Shown here piece by piece: positions 51,982-60,666 of a stretch of 64,000 nucleotides of DNA (the stretch's first letter is position 1; every line of letters starts with the position of its first letter). The notes below the pieces were generated by a model. That model did no database searches and had not been told where the DNA came from. It saw only the letters and a list, made by a program, of their open reading frames with translations. The position numbers were made by a program, and so were the translations under genes. The stretch lies in NCBI GenBank assembly GCA_021833625.1, contig JAKBEU010000001.1, positions 434,001 to 498,000 on the forward strand, in the 5' to 3' direction. This DNA is from a bacterium. GTDB taxonomy: Bacteria > Patescibacteriota > Microgenomatia > UBA1406 > GWC2-37-13.

Positions 51982-52479
51982 ATGCCGAAAAAACTACTTC
52001 CCTATGCGTTTCTTGCTTTTCTTTTTGCCGTGCTTCTTTTTATTGTTGGTATCCGCTACGGACAGCATGTCGAGCAGGTAAATAAGACTGTTTCCTACCT
52101 CATCAGCATTCCTCCAAGCCCCATGACCTCTCCGACCACCACTCCCCTTTCGTTTAAAACCTACAAAAATGCAACGTGCGGAGCGTCCCTTCTTATTCCC
52201 TCTCAACTTATCAAAACGCAGGAAAGTTCCACCTCAGCCGTATTTTCCACCGTTGATAAAAAATTAGCAATAGCCCTCTCGTGTGAGAAAAAGACCTTTG
52301 TCCAGAATAAGGGAGAGAAAATAGTGACACTCAATACGCTCCGCTCGTTTGAAACAACAACAAACGACACGACCTCCTATCGTCTTTTCAATCCCAAAAA
52401 TGCATACGTTCTCACGCTCACCGCAACACATGAGTTCCTCCCCTTGCTTGAGAGCTCGTTTGAAATCAACAAGCCATAA
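51982..52479 (+). CDS. Membrane-anchored hypothetical protein
   Basis: 165 residues: one N-terminal transmembrane helix (about 7-25), a Ser/Pro/Thr-rich linker (SIPPSPMTSPTTTPL) and a small β-rich domain with two cysteines (NATCGASLLIP, ALSCEKK). It ends LPLLESSFEI. No family is recognised. It has its own promoter and lies between the ABC exporter and fmt. Confidence 0.6.
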   Translation: MPKKLLPYAFLAFLFAVLLFIVGIRYGQHVEQVNKTVSYLISIPPSPMTSPTTTPLSFKTYKNATCGASLLIPSQLIKTQESSTSAVFSTVDKKLAIALSCEKKTFVQNKGEKIVTLNTLRSFETTTNDTTSYRLFNPKNAYVLTLTATHEFLPLLESSFEINKP

Positions 52480-52496
52480 AAATAAATAGGATTAAG

Positions 52497-52502
52497 TATA
52501 AT
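52497..52502 (+). promoter_or_regulatory. -10 element of fmt (leaderless-type)
   Basis: Consensus TATAAT ending 6 nt before ATG 52509; no -35 is apparent. Confidence 0.55.
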
Positions 52503-52508
52503 TGGTGC

Positions 52509-53483
52509 ATGGAAACAAAAAAAATAAAGCTCGCCTTCTTCGGAGCCCCCGACTTTGCGGCAGATGTATTACAGGATATTCTTGAAGACAAAGAAATTCC
52601 TATAGAGTTGTGTTTTGTGGTCACCCAACCTGACAAACCGGTGGGAAGAAAACAGATAATAACACCGACCCCCGTTAAAGAAGTGGCAAGAGTGAATAAA
52701 ATCCCTGTTCTTGATTCATTACAATCTCCCGAGATACACGAAAAATTAAAACAGGTAGACCTTGTCCTTTTGTATGCATTCGGGGAAATTATTCCCTCCC
52801 AAATGCTTAAAATCCCTCGTTGGGGCTTCTGGAACATCCATCCATCTCTCCTTCCTTTGTATAAGGGGCCCTCTCCCATTGCCTATCCGCTTCTTTTGGA
52901 GGACAAAAAAACCGGAGTTAGCCTTGTTTTAATGGATGACCGCTTAGATCACGGTCCTCTTATCGGTCAGGAGGAATATATTATTCAGGAAACCGACACA
53001 AGAGACTTGCTTGAAAATAGACTTTCCAAAATAGGCTATAAGTTATTCAAGAAATATATACAAATACTTATATCCGGAGCGTTCCAAAAGAATGAACAAA
53101 ACCATTCTCACGCAACAAATACGCGACTATTAACAAAACAGGATGGATTTGTTGCATACCCTATTTTTCAGAAAATAATAAAAGGTGAAGACCTTGAAAA
53201 AGAGGATACCCCTTCCATAGTCGGCGAATTTTGCACAAAATATGAAGCGTTTCTTTCTCCGCCCCGATTATCGACGATGTACTATTCACTGTTCCGGGCA
53301 CTGTCTCCTTGGCCGGGACTTTGGACCAAGGTTTCACTTTCAGGCAGCGAAAAACGTTTGAAAATAACGGGAATGACACTTCAAAACGGAAAACAACAAG
53401 TTACAAAAGTACAACTGGAAGGGAAGAAAGAGGTAGATCTGCACACTTTCCGCATGGCTTATGCTTCATTCTTGAATCTATAG
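52509..53483 (+). CDS. fmt: Methionyl-tRNA formyltransferase
   Basis: 324 residues: N-terminal formyltransferase domain with AFFGAPDFAADVL, TQPDKPVGR, the active-site NIHPSLLPLYKGPSP (Asn and His) and MDDRLDHGPLI (Asp), and a C-terminal OB-like domain with RALSPWPGLWTKV. It formylates initiator Met-tRNA using 10-formyl-tetrahydrofolate, tying it to the folate enzyme folA further on. It is leaderless by promoter position, which is interesting because leaderless starts depend on fMet-tRNA pairing with 70S ribosomes. Confidence 0.93.
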   Translation: METKKIKLAFFGAPDFAADVLQDILEDKEIPIELCFVVTQPDKPVGRKQIITPTPVKEVARVNKIPVLDSLQSPEIHEKLKQVDLVLLYAFGEIIPSQMLKIPRWGFWNIHPSLLPLYKGPSPIAYPLLLEDKKTGVSLVLMDDRLDHGPLIGQEEYIIQETDTRDLLENRLSKIGYKLFKKYIQILISGAFQKNEQNHSHATNTRLLTKQDGFVAYPIFQKIIKGEDLEKEDTPSIVGEFCTKYEAFLSPPRLSTMYYSLFRALSPWPGLWTKVSLSGSEKRLKITGMTLQNGKQQVTKVQLEGKKEVDLHTFRMAYASFLNL

Positions 53484-53529
53484 ATTTGTTTGTTAAAATT
53501 GAAGGACATAGTTATATTTCTTTTTTTAT

Positions 53530-54276
53530 ATGACAGACGAATTAGTTTCACAATCCGAACTTGCTAAAAAAGTTGAGTTTAACGAAGTCCAAAAGGCTTT
53601 TCACACATTCGCACTCGATTATGAAATAGTTGGACACCCAGATACACCCGTTAACACCCCCTTCAATCCTCCCAACGGTCCTGATGAACAGGGGCACAGA
53701 CAGTACAACTTGACCCTCCTTCCTGAGGACATGACCGAACAGCGGTTTTTAACGGAATTACACAGCGAAAGCGGAGTTGTTGTCTTTTATGGATGTATGG
53801 ACCGTGATGCGGCCATGCCTGCATATAAAAAGCTGCAGGAGCAGTTTCCGGACAAAAAAATAGTCTATATCACGGTTGCTGGAGGAGTGGTTCAGAAGGA
53901 AGATGAAAGAAAACAATCTCTTACCACCATTTCCCGTTACATTGCACAGCATCAGGAGAATATTGAGACAGTTGTCGCCACCGATCACGACCACACCTGC
54001 GGAAAGGTAAAAAAGGACTTAGGCGGCATTCCTCTTGCCCAAAAATTAGGAATCGAAAGTCCTCAAGTCGGCCACAGCGCCCCACATGCGGAACAGGCAG
54101 AAATGAAACAACTGATCCGAAGTGGAATCTCTGAATTAAAACTACCTAATTATTTCGGAAACAAACTGCGCCCAGCTCTTGTTGCAATAAACCGCACAGG
54201 CGAAGCGTCACTTGACTATTCGTTTCACGGGGTAGCCCCAAAGTCGATTAACTTCATCGCAGGTGCGGGAAAATAA
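53530..54276 (+). CDS. Protein with β-carbonic-anhydrase-like motifs
   Basis: 248 residues. The order GVVVFYGCMDRDAAMPA, then VYITVAGGVVQKEDERKQSLTTI, then ETVVATDHDHTCGKVKKDLG parallels the β-carbonic anhydrase layout: a CxD loop, an AG-G turn with a following helix, and an H..CG zinc loop. The second loop reads HDHTCG rather than HTDCG, so the ligand spacing differs and activity is uncertain. It follows fmt by 46 bp. It could be a divergent zinc enzyme or a structural relative. Confidence 0.45.
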   Translation: MTDELVSQSELAKKVEFNEVQKAFHTFALDYEIVGHPDTPVNTPFNPPNGPDEQGHRQYNLTLLPEDMTEQRFLTELHSESGVVVFYGCMDRDAAMPAYKKLQEQFPDKKIVYITVAGGVVQKEDERKQSLTTISRYIAQHQENIETVVATDHDHTCGKVKKDLGGIPLAQKLGIESPQVGHSAPHAEQAEMKQLIRSGISELKLPNYFGNKLRPALVAINRTGEASLDYSFHGVAPKSINFIAGAGK

Positions 54277-54286
54277 GGGGAAGACG

Positions 54287-55537
54287 TTATAGTATATTTG
54301 CTTCGATGGATACTCTTATTTTGTCCATCAGTCGTTCCATCACAAACAGATTGTGGTATGAAAGAAGGGTATATCCCAACAGTTCACGTTGTTTGAACAG
54401 ATGATGGATAAACGCTTTCGAATAGTGTACACAAGTTGAACAGGAACACTCGGCGTCAAGCGGGCTTAAATCGGTCTTATATTCCATTTTATTAAGGTCA
54501 ATCTCATAAGGAGAATGCAGTCCGTCAACATGCGCAAGAACGGCACTTGTTTGATAGGCTGTCCCCATACGGGCAACCCGTGTTGGCTCCACACAATCAA
54601 ACGTATCTATCCCGTGTTGTACCAAATCGACAATATCATCCACCTGTCCCACTCCAAGTAGATGGACGGGTCGGTCTTTTGGGAGGTAGGGGGCAACCCA
54701 CTTAACCTGATTTCGCATTTCTTCCTTGCTTTCCCCGACTGATACGCCTCCAATGGCAATACCCGGTGTGTTTTGCGCAACGACAAACTCAGCTGATTTT
54801 TTTCGCAGGTCCTCAAAAGTACCTCCCTGAATAATGCCGTAAAGAAATTGATGACTAGTGGGAGCACTAAAAGGTGAAGAAGTCAATTTTTCATCGACTT
54901 GGGAAGCCCGAAGGGCGGGGTACCCACTGGAGATAGAAAAATTGGGCTTCGAACCTTTTCTGTGTTCTACACATCTTTTCAGCCATTCATGTGTTCTGTT
55001 CATCGCTTTTTCCGTATACTCGTGTGTTGCCGGATAGTAGGTACACTCGTCAAAGGCCATGTTAATATCAGCCCCTATTGTCCTCTGGAAATCCATTGAT
55101 GTTTCGGGGGTGAAAATAATCTTTTGACCGTTATAAGTAGACCGAAAAACAACTCCATTTTCATCTATTTTTTCAACCAAGGGCTCTTCGTCTCCCCGTA
55201 CTCTTGCACTTCTGCGTTCCTTTTGCCTCTTCGCAAGCGAAAACACCTGGAACCCTCCCGAGTCCGACATGAGGGGAATGGAATAATGCGCAAGAGCATG
55301 AATGCCTCCCGCGTGGGCGAGTACCTCAACTCCGGGATGAACCACCAAATGATAGGTATTCACGAATGAAAGCTGGATGTTCAATTCTTTTATATGTTCC
55401 TGTGTCAACCCCTTTATCGTCCCCTTCGTCCCCACCGGTACAAAAGCAGGCGTCCTTACAACACCATGATCGGTTGTAATAGTGCCAAGACGAGCTTTTG
55501 ATTTTTTGGAATTGTGTGAAACAAGGAAAAAAGCCAT
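54287..55537 (-). CDS. tgt: tRNA-guanine transglycosylase with an extra loop
   Basis: 416 residues: FVPVGTKGTIKGLT, active-site SDSGGFQVFSL, IGADINMAFDEC, GIIQGG, AIGGVSVGE, HLLGVG, the nucleophile Asp in DTFDCVEPTR and the zinc site CSCSTCVHYSKAFIHH. It swaps guanine at the wobble position of GUN-anticodon tRNAs for preQ1; queA (56159-57193) would carry the next step. About 27 extra residues before YGIIQGG are encoded by DNA containing a nested palindrome (54884-54944). Start 55537 is supported by TATACT 7 nt upstream; a longer frame to 55567 lies upstream of that box. Confidence 0.93.
   Translation of the reverse strand: MAFFLVSHNSKKSKARLGTITTDHGVVRTPAFVPVGTKGTIKGLTQEHIKELNIQLSFVNTYHLVVHPGVEVLAHAGGIHALAHYSIPLMSDSGGFQVFSLAKRQKERRSARVRGDEEPLVEKIDENGVVFRSTYNGQKIIFTPETSMDFQRTIGADINMAFDECTYYPATHEYTEKAMNRTHEWLKRCVEHRKGSKPNFSISSGYPALRASQVDEKLTSSPFSAPTSHQFLYGIIQGGTFEDLRKKSAEFVVAQNTPGIAIGGVSVGESKEEMRNQVKWVAPYLPKDRPVHLLGVGQVDDIVDLVQHGIDTFDCVEPTRVARMGTAYQTSAVLAHVDGLHSPYEIDLNKMEYKTDLSPLDAECSCSTCVHYSKAFIHHLFKQRELLGYTLLSYHNLFVMERLMDKIRVSIEANIL
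54884..54944. repeat. Nested palindrome inside tgt, possible in-frame repeat insertion
   Basis: Outer arms CAATTTTTC (54884-54892) and GAAAAATTG (54936-54944), inner TGGG/CCCA and a GCCC-GAA-GGGC hairpin (54906-54916). The centre is much more GC-rich than its surroundings. It sits in the part of tgt that has no counterpart in the usual family sequence. Confidence 0.55.
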
Positions 55538-55544
55538 AAGAAAT

Positions 55545-55550
55545 AGTATA
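55545..55550 (-). promoter_or_regulatory. -10 element of tgt (leaderless-type)
   Basis: TATACT on the minus strand (55550-55545), ending 7 nt before ATG 55537. Confidence 0.5.
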
Positions 55551-55619
55551 CAACAAAGGACCGTCAAAATAAGCTAAAACACAACTTCCTGAGAGACAAA
55601 AAGGACTATGTGTGCAAAT

Positions 55620-56084
55620 TTATTTATACTTTGGTTTCAGCTGGAAAACGACATATAAGCCGATAAGCCCTCCGATTATTGCACCGGACAATGACCCCTG
55701 TAACAGATTGGCAACAACTCCTACAAGTGAGGAATAGTACATGAGTGTCCATGCACTTTTTGCCCGCTTAAAAAGGCCGGGTACCGCTAACGCTTCAAGT
55801 ACCATTGAAATGGCAAGAGTAATAATCCCAACAATGTACAAGAAGCTATAGTGCAGTCCATAGCCGACTAACGGTCCGAACATTGCACCTATCCCCAAAA
55901 GTGCGAGAATTGCAGGAACCGAAATAACGATACCGACTATCGCAAGATAGGGAGCGATTGAAACGAGAGTATCTTTAATATTTTCAGGAAGCGCGGGAGC
56001 TTTTTTTCCTAAATAGTCATCCAAAAGGGACTCTAATTTATTCATTGAAGCCTTATAATCAACTGAACCCTTTGTGTCTGCCAT
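55620..56084 (-). CDS. Four-span membrane protein of unknown function
   Basis: 154 residues: a soluble start with KLESLLDDYLGKKAP, then four hydrophobic segments (about 45-66, 70-88, 90-108, 118-148), Gly-rich (GIGAMFGPLVGYGL, SGAIIGGLIGLY), with a basic C-terminus. No family recognised. It lies between queA and tgt on the same strand but shows no sign of a queuosine role. A TACCAT box ends 8 nt before the start. Confidence 0.65.
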   Translation of the reverse strand: MADTKGSVDYKASMNKLESLLDDYLGKKAPALPENIKDTLVSIAPYLAIVGIVISVPAILALLGIGAMFGPLVGYGLHYSFLYIVGIITLAISMVLEALAVPGLFKRAKSAWTLMYYSSLVGVVANLLQGSLSGAIIGGLIGLYVVFQLKPKYK

Positions 56085-56158
56085 AACAATTGATGGTAAT
56101 TAATAATCAATTACTATGATGGTAAAGCAGCTTAAACAAAAAAGCAACAGAAAATGAT

Positions 56159-57193
56159 TTAGAGTATCAACATCGCATCTCCGAATGAATAGAACATAAA
56201 ATCGTGTTTTATCGCAAAGTCATACAGTTCGAGTATTCTTCTTTTTGACTGTTTATATTCAAGAAACGCATCAACCAACATCATAAGAGAGGATCCGGGA
56301 AGATGAAAGTTCGTGATAAGACCGTCTACTATCACGAATCTGTAGGGTGCCTTGATAAAGAGATCCGTTTTCCCATTAAGCGTTTTGTTTTTCGCGATTG
56401 ACTCAAGCGTCCGCACAACCGTTGTCCCGACTGCGATAATTTTTTTTCCTTCTTTTTTTGACTTTTCAATAAACTGAAACGTTTCATCTCTCACCTCATA
56501 CCACTCGTTGTGCAGCTTATTTTCTCGGAGGTTCTGCTTGGTGAGGGGAGCAAAGGTTCCCATACCGACATGGAGCGTAATATTGGTTTGTTGTACTCCT
56601 TTTTTTTCAAGTGCTTCAAAAACGCGTCGCGTAAAATGAAGGGAAGCGGTGGGTGCGGCACTTGACCCTTGTTTTTTTGCAAAAACAGTCTGGTACTGTT
56701 CCAAGAGCTCATCGCGGGAAAGAGGAGTATTTTTTATATAAGGAGGAATCGGCATAGTGCCCTGTGCTTCAAGAAGTGAGATTAGGGCTTCAGGACGCTC
56801 AGTCCATGAAACATAAAAAAGGGCCTCTTCTTGGCTTTGGACCGTTACGAAGCTCTTGTCATCAAAATAAAGGTTTTCTCCAACACTCCCCTTTCGGTCA
56901 AAAAGACAGGGAATTGGACGGGTTGTATTATTTATCCACTCATTAATGAGAAATAACACGACTATTTTTCCTCCCGTTTTCTTGTGAAGTGCAACACGGA
57001 CAGGAACAACGCGCGAGTCGTTTAAGGTAATTACCGAAGACGGTTCCAGGTACGAATCAAGATGATAAAAAGAGTCAATCACCAGCGAGTCCGTCTGTGT
57101 ATCATATACAAGCAACTTGTTGCTATCACGCGGAACTGCAGGGCTTTGTGCTATCCTATCGCCTGCCAGGTCGTACCAATACGTATTTTTCAT
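56159..57193 (-). CDS. queA: S-adenosylmethionine:tRNA ribosyltransferase-isomerase
   Basis: 344 residues with YDLAGDRIAQSPAVPRDSNKLL, LNDSRVVPVR, LHVGMGTFAPL, GTTVVRTLES and TNFHLPGSSLMMLVDAF, all typical of QueA. It moves the ribose of SAM onto preQ1 in tRNA to form epoxyqueuosine. With tgt nearby it implies queuosine-type tRNA modification using imported preQ1 or preQ0, since no biosynthesis genes are seen here. Its promoter -10 overlaps the stop of the upstream surface protein gene, 6 nt before the ATG. Confidence 0.94.
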   Translation of the reverse strand: MKNTYWYDLAGDRIAQSPAVPRDSNKLLVYDTQTDSLVIDSFYHLDSYLEPSSVITLNDSRVVPVRVALHKKTGGKIVVLFLINEWINNTTRPIPCLFDRKGSVGENLYFDDKSFVTVQSQEEALFYVSWTERPEALISLLEAQGTMPIPPYIKNTPLSRDELLEQYQTVFAKKQGSSAAPTASLHFTRRVFEALEKKGVQQTNITLHVGMGTFAPLTKQNLRENKLHNEWYEVRDETFQFIEKSKKEGKKIIAVGTTVVRTLESIAKNKTLNGKTDLFIKAPYRFVIVDGLITNFHLPGSSLMMLVDAFLEYKQSKRRILELYDFAIKHDFMFYSFGDAMLIL

Positions 57194-57197
57194 CTGC

Positions 57198-59015
57198 TTA
57201 TTGTATCATGCCATTCTCACTCCCCGGGAGAGTCGGTTTCTTTCGTGACAGAACAATAAGAACTATCAAAAGTATGATAAAGCCGACTATTGATACGATT
57301 ATCCACCAATACGTATTGATAACCGTCATAACGGTTGACGTTGTTGACTTATTTTGATTTGCTGTCGTGTTATTGCCCAAAGTGACGTTTGTCTGCGGCT
57401 TTGGCGATGGTTTGACTATATCTTTTATGGTTCTGTTTTGAACATCGCGGTAAGAATACAGATCTATCTTCTTTTCAACAATTGTCTTCTGATTTGAGCT
57501 AATGAACTGAGATGTGCTTGTTTTGATGACTGATCCGTCAGCCGTAACAAAGCGCAATTCATACGGAAAGCGGGGCAGGTATTCTGATGTTATCTTGAAA
57601 TATCCCGTTTCATCTGCCATAACGGATGAAAACGCTTTATTTGACATTGTTTCATATACTTCAACCGTTGCCTTGGGAAGCGCCTGTCCGGTTGTTCCAT
57701 ATGCATACCCTTCCAGATATTGGGGAATGGGCTCAAAGTGCAACGTTGTCGTACCGGGTGTTTGTGCAGAAACGATGGGAATTATTTTCCGCAACAATGC
57801 AGCAATTGTGTGCAGTAAATCATTATTTTTTACCGCAACTTTCAGGGGCGTTTTTACCATTTCAACGTCGCTAAAGATCTCTACATATTCTGGCGTCTTT
57901 TCAAGTATGTTCTGATCAATTTCCAAGTCAAACTTCCCCCATTTATCCGCTTGGGTCGTTGCAATAGTCCTGTAAGGAGTCTTCACTGTCGGGTTGCTTG
58001 CCAGTACTTTTACCGATTTTGCATTGATGGTGGTAAGCGGGTGAGATACGGTTCCCTCAATTGATAACACTCCGCTGGGGAGCACTTCATAAAAATACGA
58101 CATCATCTTTGGGGGTTGTACCGTTACTGCCGAAACCGCAGCGATGTCGCGATGCTGAATTACTCCTTTTTGCTCAATGATCTCCCCTGTTTGAATAGGA
58201 TACAGATCCGCATACGCTTTCGTATAGTTCGTATCAACAAGCGAAATATCTTTCACTGAGGTCGGAACGGTCACAAGCTTATAGCTTCCATCCGGAACGA
58301 CAAAACTGAACTGTCCGTCTTCTTTCGTTATTTGCGGATTAACGAGATTTCCTCCCACCACGTCAGATGTCGTCATCGGGACATAAGTACCGTTTTTATT
58401 AAAAAGAAGCGTCACGGAAGCGCCTGAAATAGGCTCAAGAGTCTGGCTGTCAAATACGCGTCCGTAGGGGTCCCACGAAATGGTGACGCATTTTTTATCC
58501 GCCTGTTCGAATGAAAATGTTCCCTGCTGCTGGCCTCCTGCTGTTCCTGTCTGTGTGGTAACGGGCGTCCAATAATTCATTGCAAGGAATTTTCTGTTCA
58601 TGTGTGCCGAATGACTTTCCCATTCGATGTTACCAAGGTCTCCTGTCCCGTCGCTTGTCATCGGATTTACCTGAGGACTTGTTCCGTCAGCTTTGTACAG
58701 CCCGGTAAACTTGTATCCCGAAATTCCCGTATTGTCTTTTTTATACACTGCTTGATCGGAAGCTGCTTTTCCTGTCGTGCAGACCTGACCGTTTGCTGTT
58801 GCAAGACATTCGACGATATACGTTTCCGCATTGGGAATCGGTTTCGTATCTTCAGTAAGAAGGGTCTGTCGGAATGCCGCATTCCCTTTCCCCGAAAGTG
58901 CCTTCACGGGTTTTAGACAAACCCACCGCTCCGTCTGGGCAGCTTGTCCGAAGATGGTAGGAGCAAAAATGAAAAAGGCAGTCATTGTTAGGACGACAGA
59001 GAGGATTTTTTTCAT
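57198..59015 (-). CDS. Surface protein with repeated carboxypeptidase-regulatory/Cna-B-like domains and C-terminal anchor
   Basis: 605 residues: signal peptide (to about residue 23), an N-terminal domain with four cysteines, then β-sandwich domains of the prealbumin-like kind (GRVFDSQTLEPISGASVTLLF, EDGQFSFVVPDGSYKLV; later YAYGTTGQALPKATVEVYET, DETGYFKIT), a Thr/Asn/Pro-rich spacer, a transmembrane helix (about 571-592) and a short basic tail. Such domains act as rigid stalks. No LPxTG-type motif precedes the helix. It is a likely structural or adhesive surface protein. TATAGT ends 8 nt before the start. Confidence 0.78.
   Translation of the reverse strand: MKKILSVVLTMTAFFIFAPTIFGQAAQTERWVCLKPVKALSGKGNAAFRQTLLTEDTKPIPNAETYIVECLATANGQVCTTGKAASDQAVYKKDNTGISGYKFTGLYKADGTSPQVNPMTSDGTGDLGNIEWESHSAHMNRKFLAMNYWTPVTTQTGTAGGQQQGTFSFEQADKKCVTISWDPYGRVFDSQTLEPISGASVTLLFNKNGTYVPMTTSDVVGGNLVNPQITKEDGQFSFVVPDGSYKLVTVPTSVKDISLVDTNYTKAYADLYPIQTGEIIEQKGVIQHRDIAAVSAVTVQPPKMMSYFYEVLPSGVLSIEGTVSHPLTTINAKSVKVLASNPTVKTPYRTIATTQADKWGKFDLEIDQNILEKTPEYVEIFSDVEMVKTPLKVAVKNNDLLHTIAALLRKIIPIVSAQTPGTTTLHFEPIPQYLEGYAYGTTGQALPKATVEVYETMSNKAFSSVMADETGYFKITSEYLPRFPYELRFVTADGSVIKTSTSQFISSNQKTIVEKKIDLYSYRDVQNRTIKDIVKPSPKPQTNVTLGNNTTANQNKSTTSTVMTVINTYWWIIVSIVGFIILLIVLIVLSRKKPTLPGSENGMIQ
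57200..57205 (-). promoter_or_regulatory. -10 element of queA (leaderless-type)
   Basis: TACAAT on the minus strand (57205-57200), preceded by TGA (extended -10), ending 6 nt before ATG 57193 and inside the 3' end of the upstream gene. Confidence 0.55.
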
Positions 59016-59023
59016 ATAACTTC

Positions 59024-59029
59024 ACTATA
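59024..59029 (-). promoter_or_regulatory. -10 element of the 59015 surface protein gene
   Basis: TATAGT on the minus strand (59029-59024), ending 8 nt before ATG 59015. Confidence 0.45.
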
Positions 59030-59049
59030 CTTCACTCTCGAAGATGTTG

Positions 59050-59583
59050 TCAAGCAAAGGAATTCACCTTTTTCTGTCCGCGTTCAAGGTCAATGAAGGT
59101 ATAAGCGATTCCGTCGGAGGACAGTCTGTCTTCTTTTCGTATGATTTTTGTAAATGTGCCATATTCCGGAAAATAGGTGTCCCCTTCTACCTCTTTATGT
59201 ACAAGAGTCAGATACAGCCTATCTGCCCTGCCAATTGTTTGCTGAAAAATAGAAGCGCCGCCGGAAATAAATACCTCTTCCCTCTCTATCTCTTTAGCCT
59301 TTTCCAAAGCCCCATCTATTGATGTAACCACATGGCAATTTTCATACGATACAACGTATGACGGATCTTTGGTTATGATAATAGTTTTTCTTTCGGGAAG
59401 CGGCCTTTTGCTTTTCTTGTAATACTCCATTAATGATTCAAACGTCGTTCTCCCCATTATCACCGTATGGTGAAGAGTTTTTTCCTTAAATCGGATAAGG
59501 TCCTCTCTTATATGCCACGGGATTCTGTTTTTATTCCCGATGACCCTACTGTCATTTAACGCCGCAATGAGGGAAACAATCAT
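59050..59583 (-). CDS. folA: Dihydrofolate reductase
   Basis: 177 residues: VSLIAALNDSRVIGNKNRIPWHIREDLIRFK (substrate and cofactor sites, acidic residue in EDL), IMGRTTFESL, ERKTIIITKD, EVFISGGASIFQQ and a C-terminal YTFIDLERG. It regenerates tetrahydrofolate consumed by ThyA. Its ATG overlaps the thyA stop (ATGA), so the two are translationally coupled. Confidence 0.95.
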   Translation of the reverse strand: MIVSLIAALNDSRVIGNKNRIPWHIREDLIRFKEKTLHHTVIMGRTTFESLMEYYKKSKRPLPERKTIIITKDPSYVVSYENCHVVTSIDGALEKAKEIEREEVFISGGASIFQQTIGRADRLYLTLVHKEVEGDTYFPEYGTFTKIIRKEDRLSSDGIAYTFIDLERGQKKVNSFA

Positions 59584-60539
59584 TTCTTTTCAAAAAATCC
59601 CCCGGAGACGGAAAGCGGAGCTTTTATCGGCGGATGGAATTTATAATCGTTCAGCTGTACAAATTCGGGTTTGAATTCATCTATTGTCGTGAAGGGTTGT
59701 GTAAAGGAAACGGTCGGAAATGCAAACGGTTCCCTTTGCAGCTGTTCCCTTACCTGATCCCTATGGCTTTCATAGATATGCACGTCTCCGAATGTGTGTA
59801 CGAATTCTCCCGGTTTGTATCCGGTGATTTTAGCCAAAATAAGAAGAAGCAGTGCATAGCTTGCGATATTGAAAGGAACTCCCAAAAACACGTCAGCGCT
59901 TCGCTGGTAAAGCTGGAGCGACAGCTTTCCATCAAGAACATCAAGTTGATACATATTATGGCAGATGGGAAACCGTGAGGCGTCTTTTTTTTCTGCCATC
60001 GTATAGAGATATTCCGGATTCCACGAGTTCACGATAAGATTGTGCGCATTTGGATCATCTTTTATCTCCTCAACAACCCAAGCGACCTGGTCGATAGTAC
60101 GTTTTGTACGGGTTGGCCAACTGCGCCACATTTCCCCGTATATTTTCGGCAAATTCCCGCTTTTTTTGGCAAATTCCGCATCATTTTTTATCTTTTCAAT
60201 AAACGTTTCTTTTGGGAGAATCTCACTTTCCGGCGTCTTTACAATAGCACATTGTTCACGGTATATTTTGTACGGATAGTCGTCCCATATGTGGACATTG
60301 TTATCGACTAAATATTTGATGTTCGTCTGGCCTGACAAAAACCAATACAGTTCATGTAGAACCCCTTTCCAATATACTTTTTTTGTGGTGAGAAGCGGAA
60401 ACCCTTTGGATACATCAAAGCGAAGCTGACGCCCAAAGACCGAATAAGATGCGTCCCCCGTCCCCCTATCCACTTTCCGCACTCCGCTGTCTAAAATGTC
60501 CTGAAGAAGGTTAAGATATTGATATTCCGGATGCTTCAT
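59580..60539 (-). CDS. thyA: Thymidylate synthase
   Basis: 319 residues: DRGTGDASYSVFGRQLRFDV, the tryptophan-rich LHELYWFLSGQTNIKYL, WRSWP, the catalytic Cys in FPICHNMYQLDV, LQLYQRSADVFLGVPFNIASYA and GDVHIYESH. It makes dTMP from dUMP with methylene-tetrahydrofolate. The usual PPCH reads FPICH. First gene of the thyA-folA pair; a TATAAT box lies 9 nt before the start. Confidence 0.96.
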   Translation of the reverse strand: MKHPEYQYLNLLQDILDSGVRKVDRGTGDASYSVFGRQLRFDVSKGFPLLTTKKVYWKGVLHELYWFLSGQTNIKYLVDNNVHIWDDYPYKIYREQCAIVKTPESEILPKETFIEKIKNDAEFAKKSGNLPKIYGEMWRSWPTRTKRTIDQVAWVVEEIKDDPNAHNLIVNSWNPEYLYTMAEKKDASRFPICHNMYQLDVLDGKLSLQLYQRSADVFLGVPFNIASYALLLLILAKITGYKPGEFVHTFGDVHIYESHRDQVREQLQREPFAFPTVSFTQPFTTIDEFKPEFVQLNDYKFHPPIKAPLSVSGGFFEKK

Positions 60540-60666
60540 AATTATGAAATTATAAATTCTAAACTCTAAATCCTAAACAAATCATACAAAATTTAAAATT
60601 TTATACAACGTGTTTTTACGATTAAAATTTAGGACTTGACGAGAATTTAGTGTTTAGGTTTTTATC
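60540..60666. other. AT-rich intergenic stretch with diverged inverted words
   Basis: Contains variants of CTAAATCCTAAAC on one side and TTTAGGACTT / GTTTAGG on the other, an imperfect inverted arrangement, plus the thyA -10 box. No gene is seen. Confidence 0.4.
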
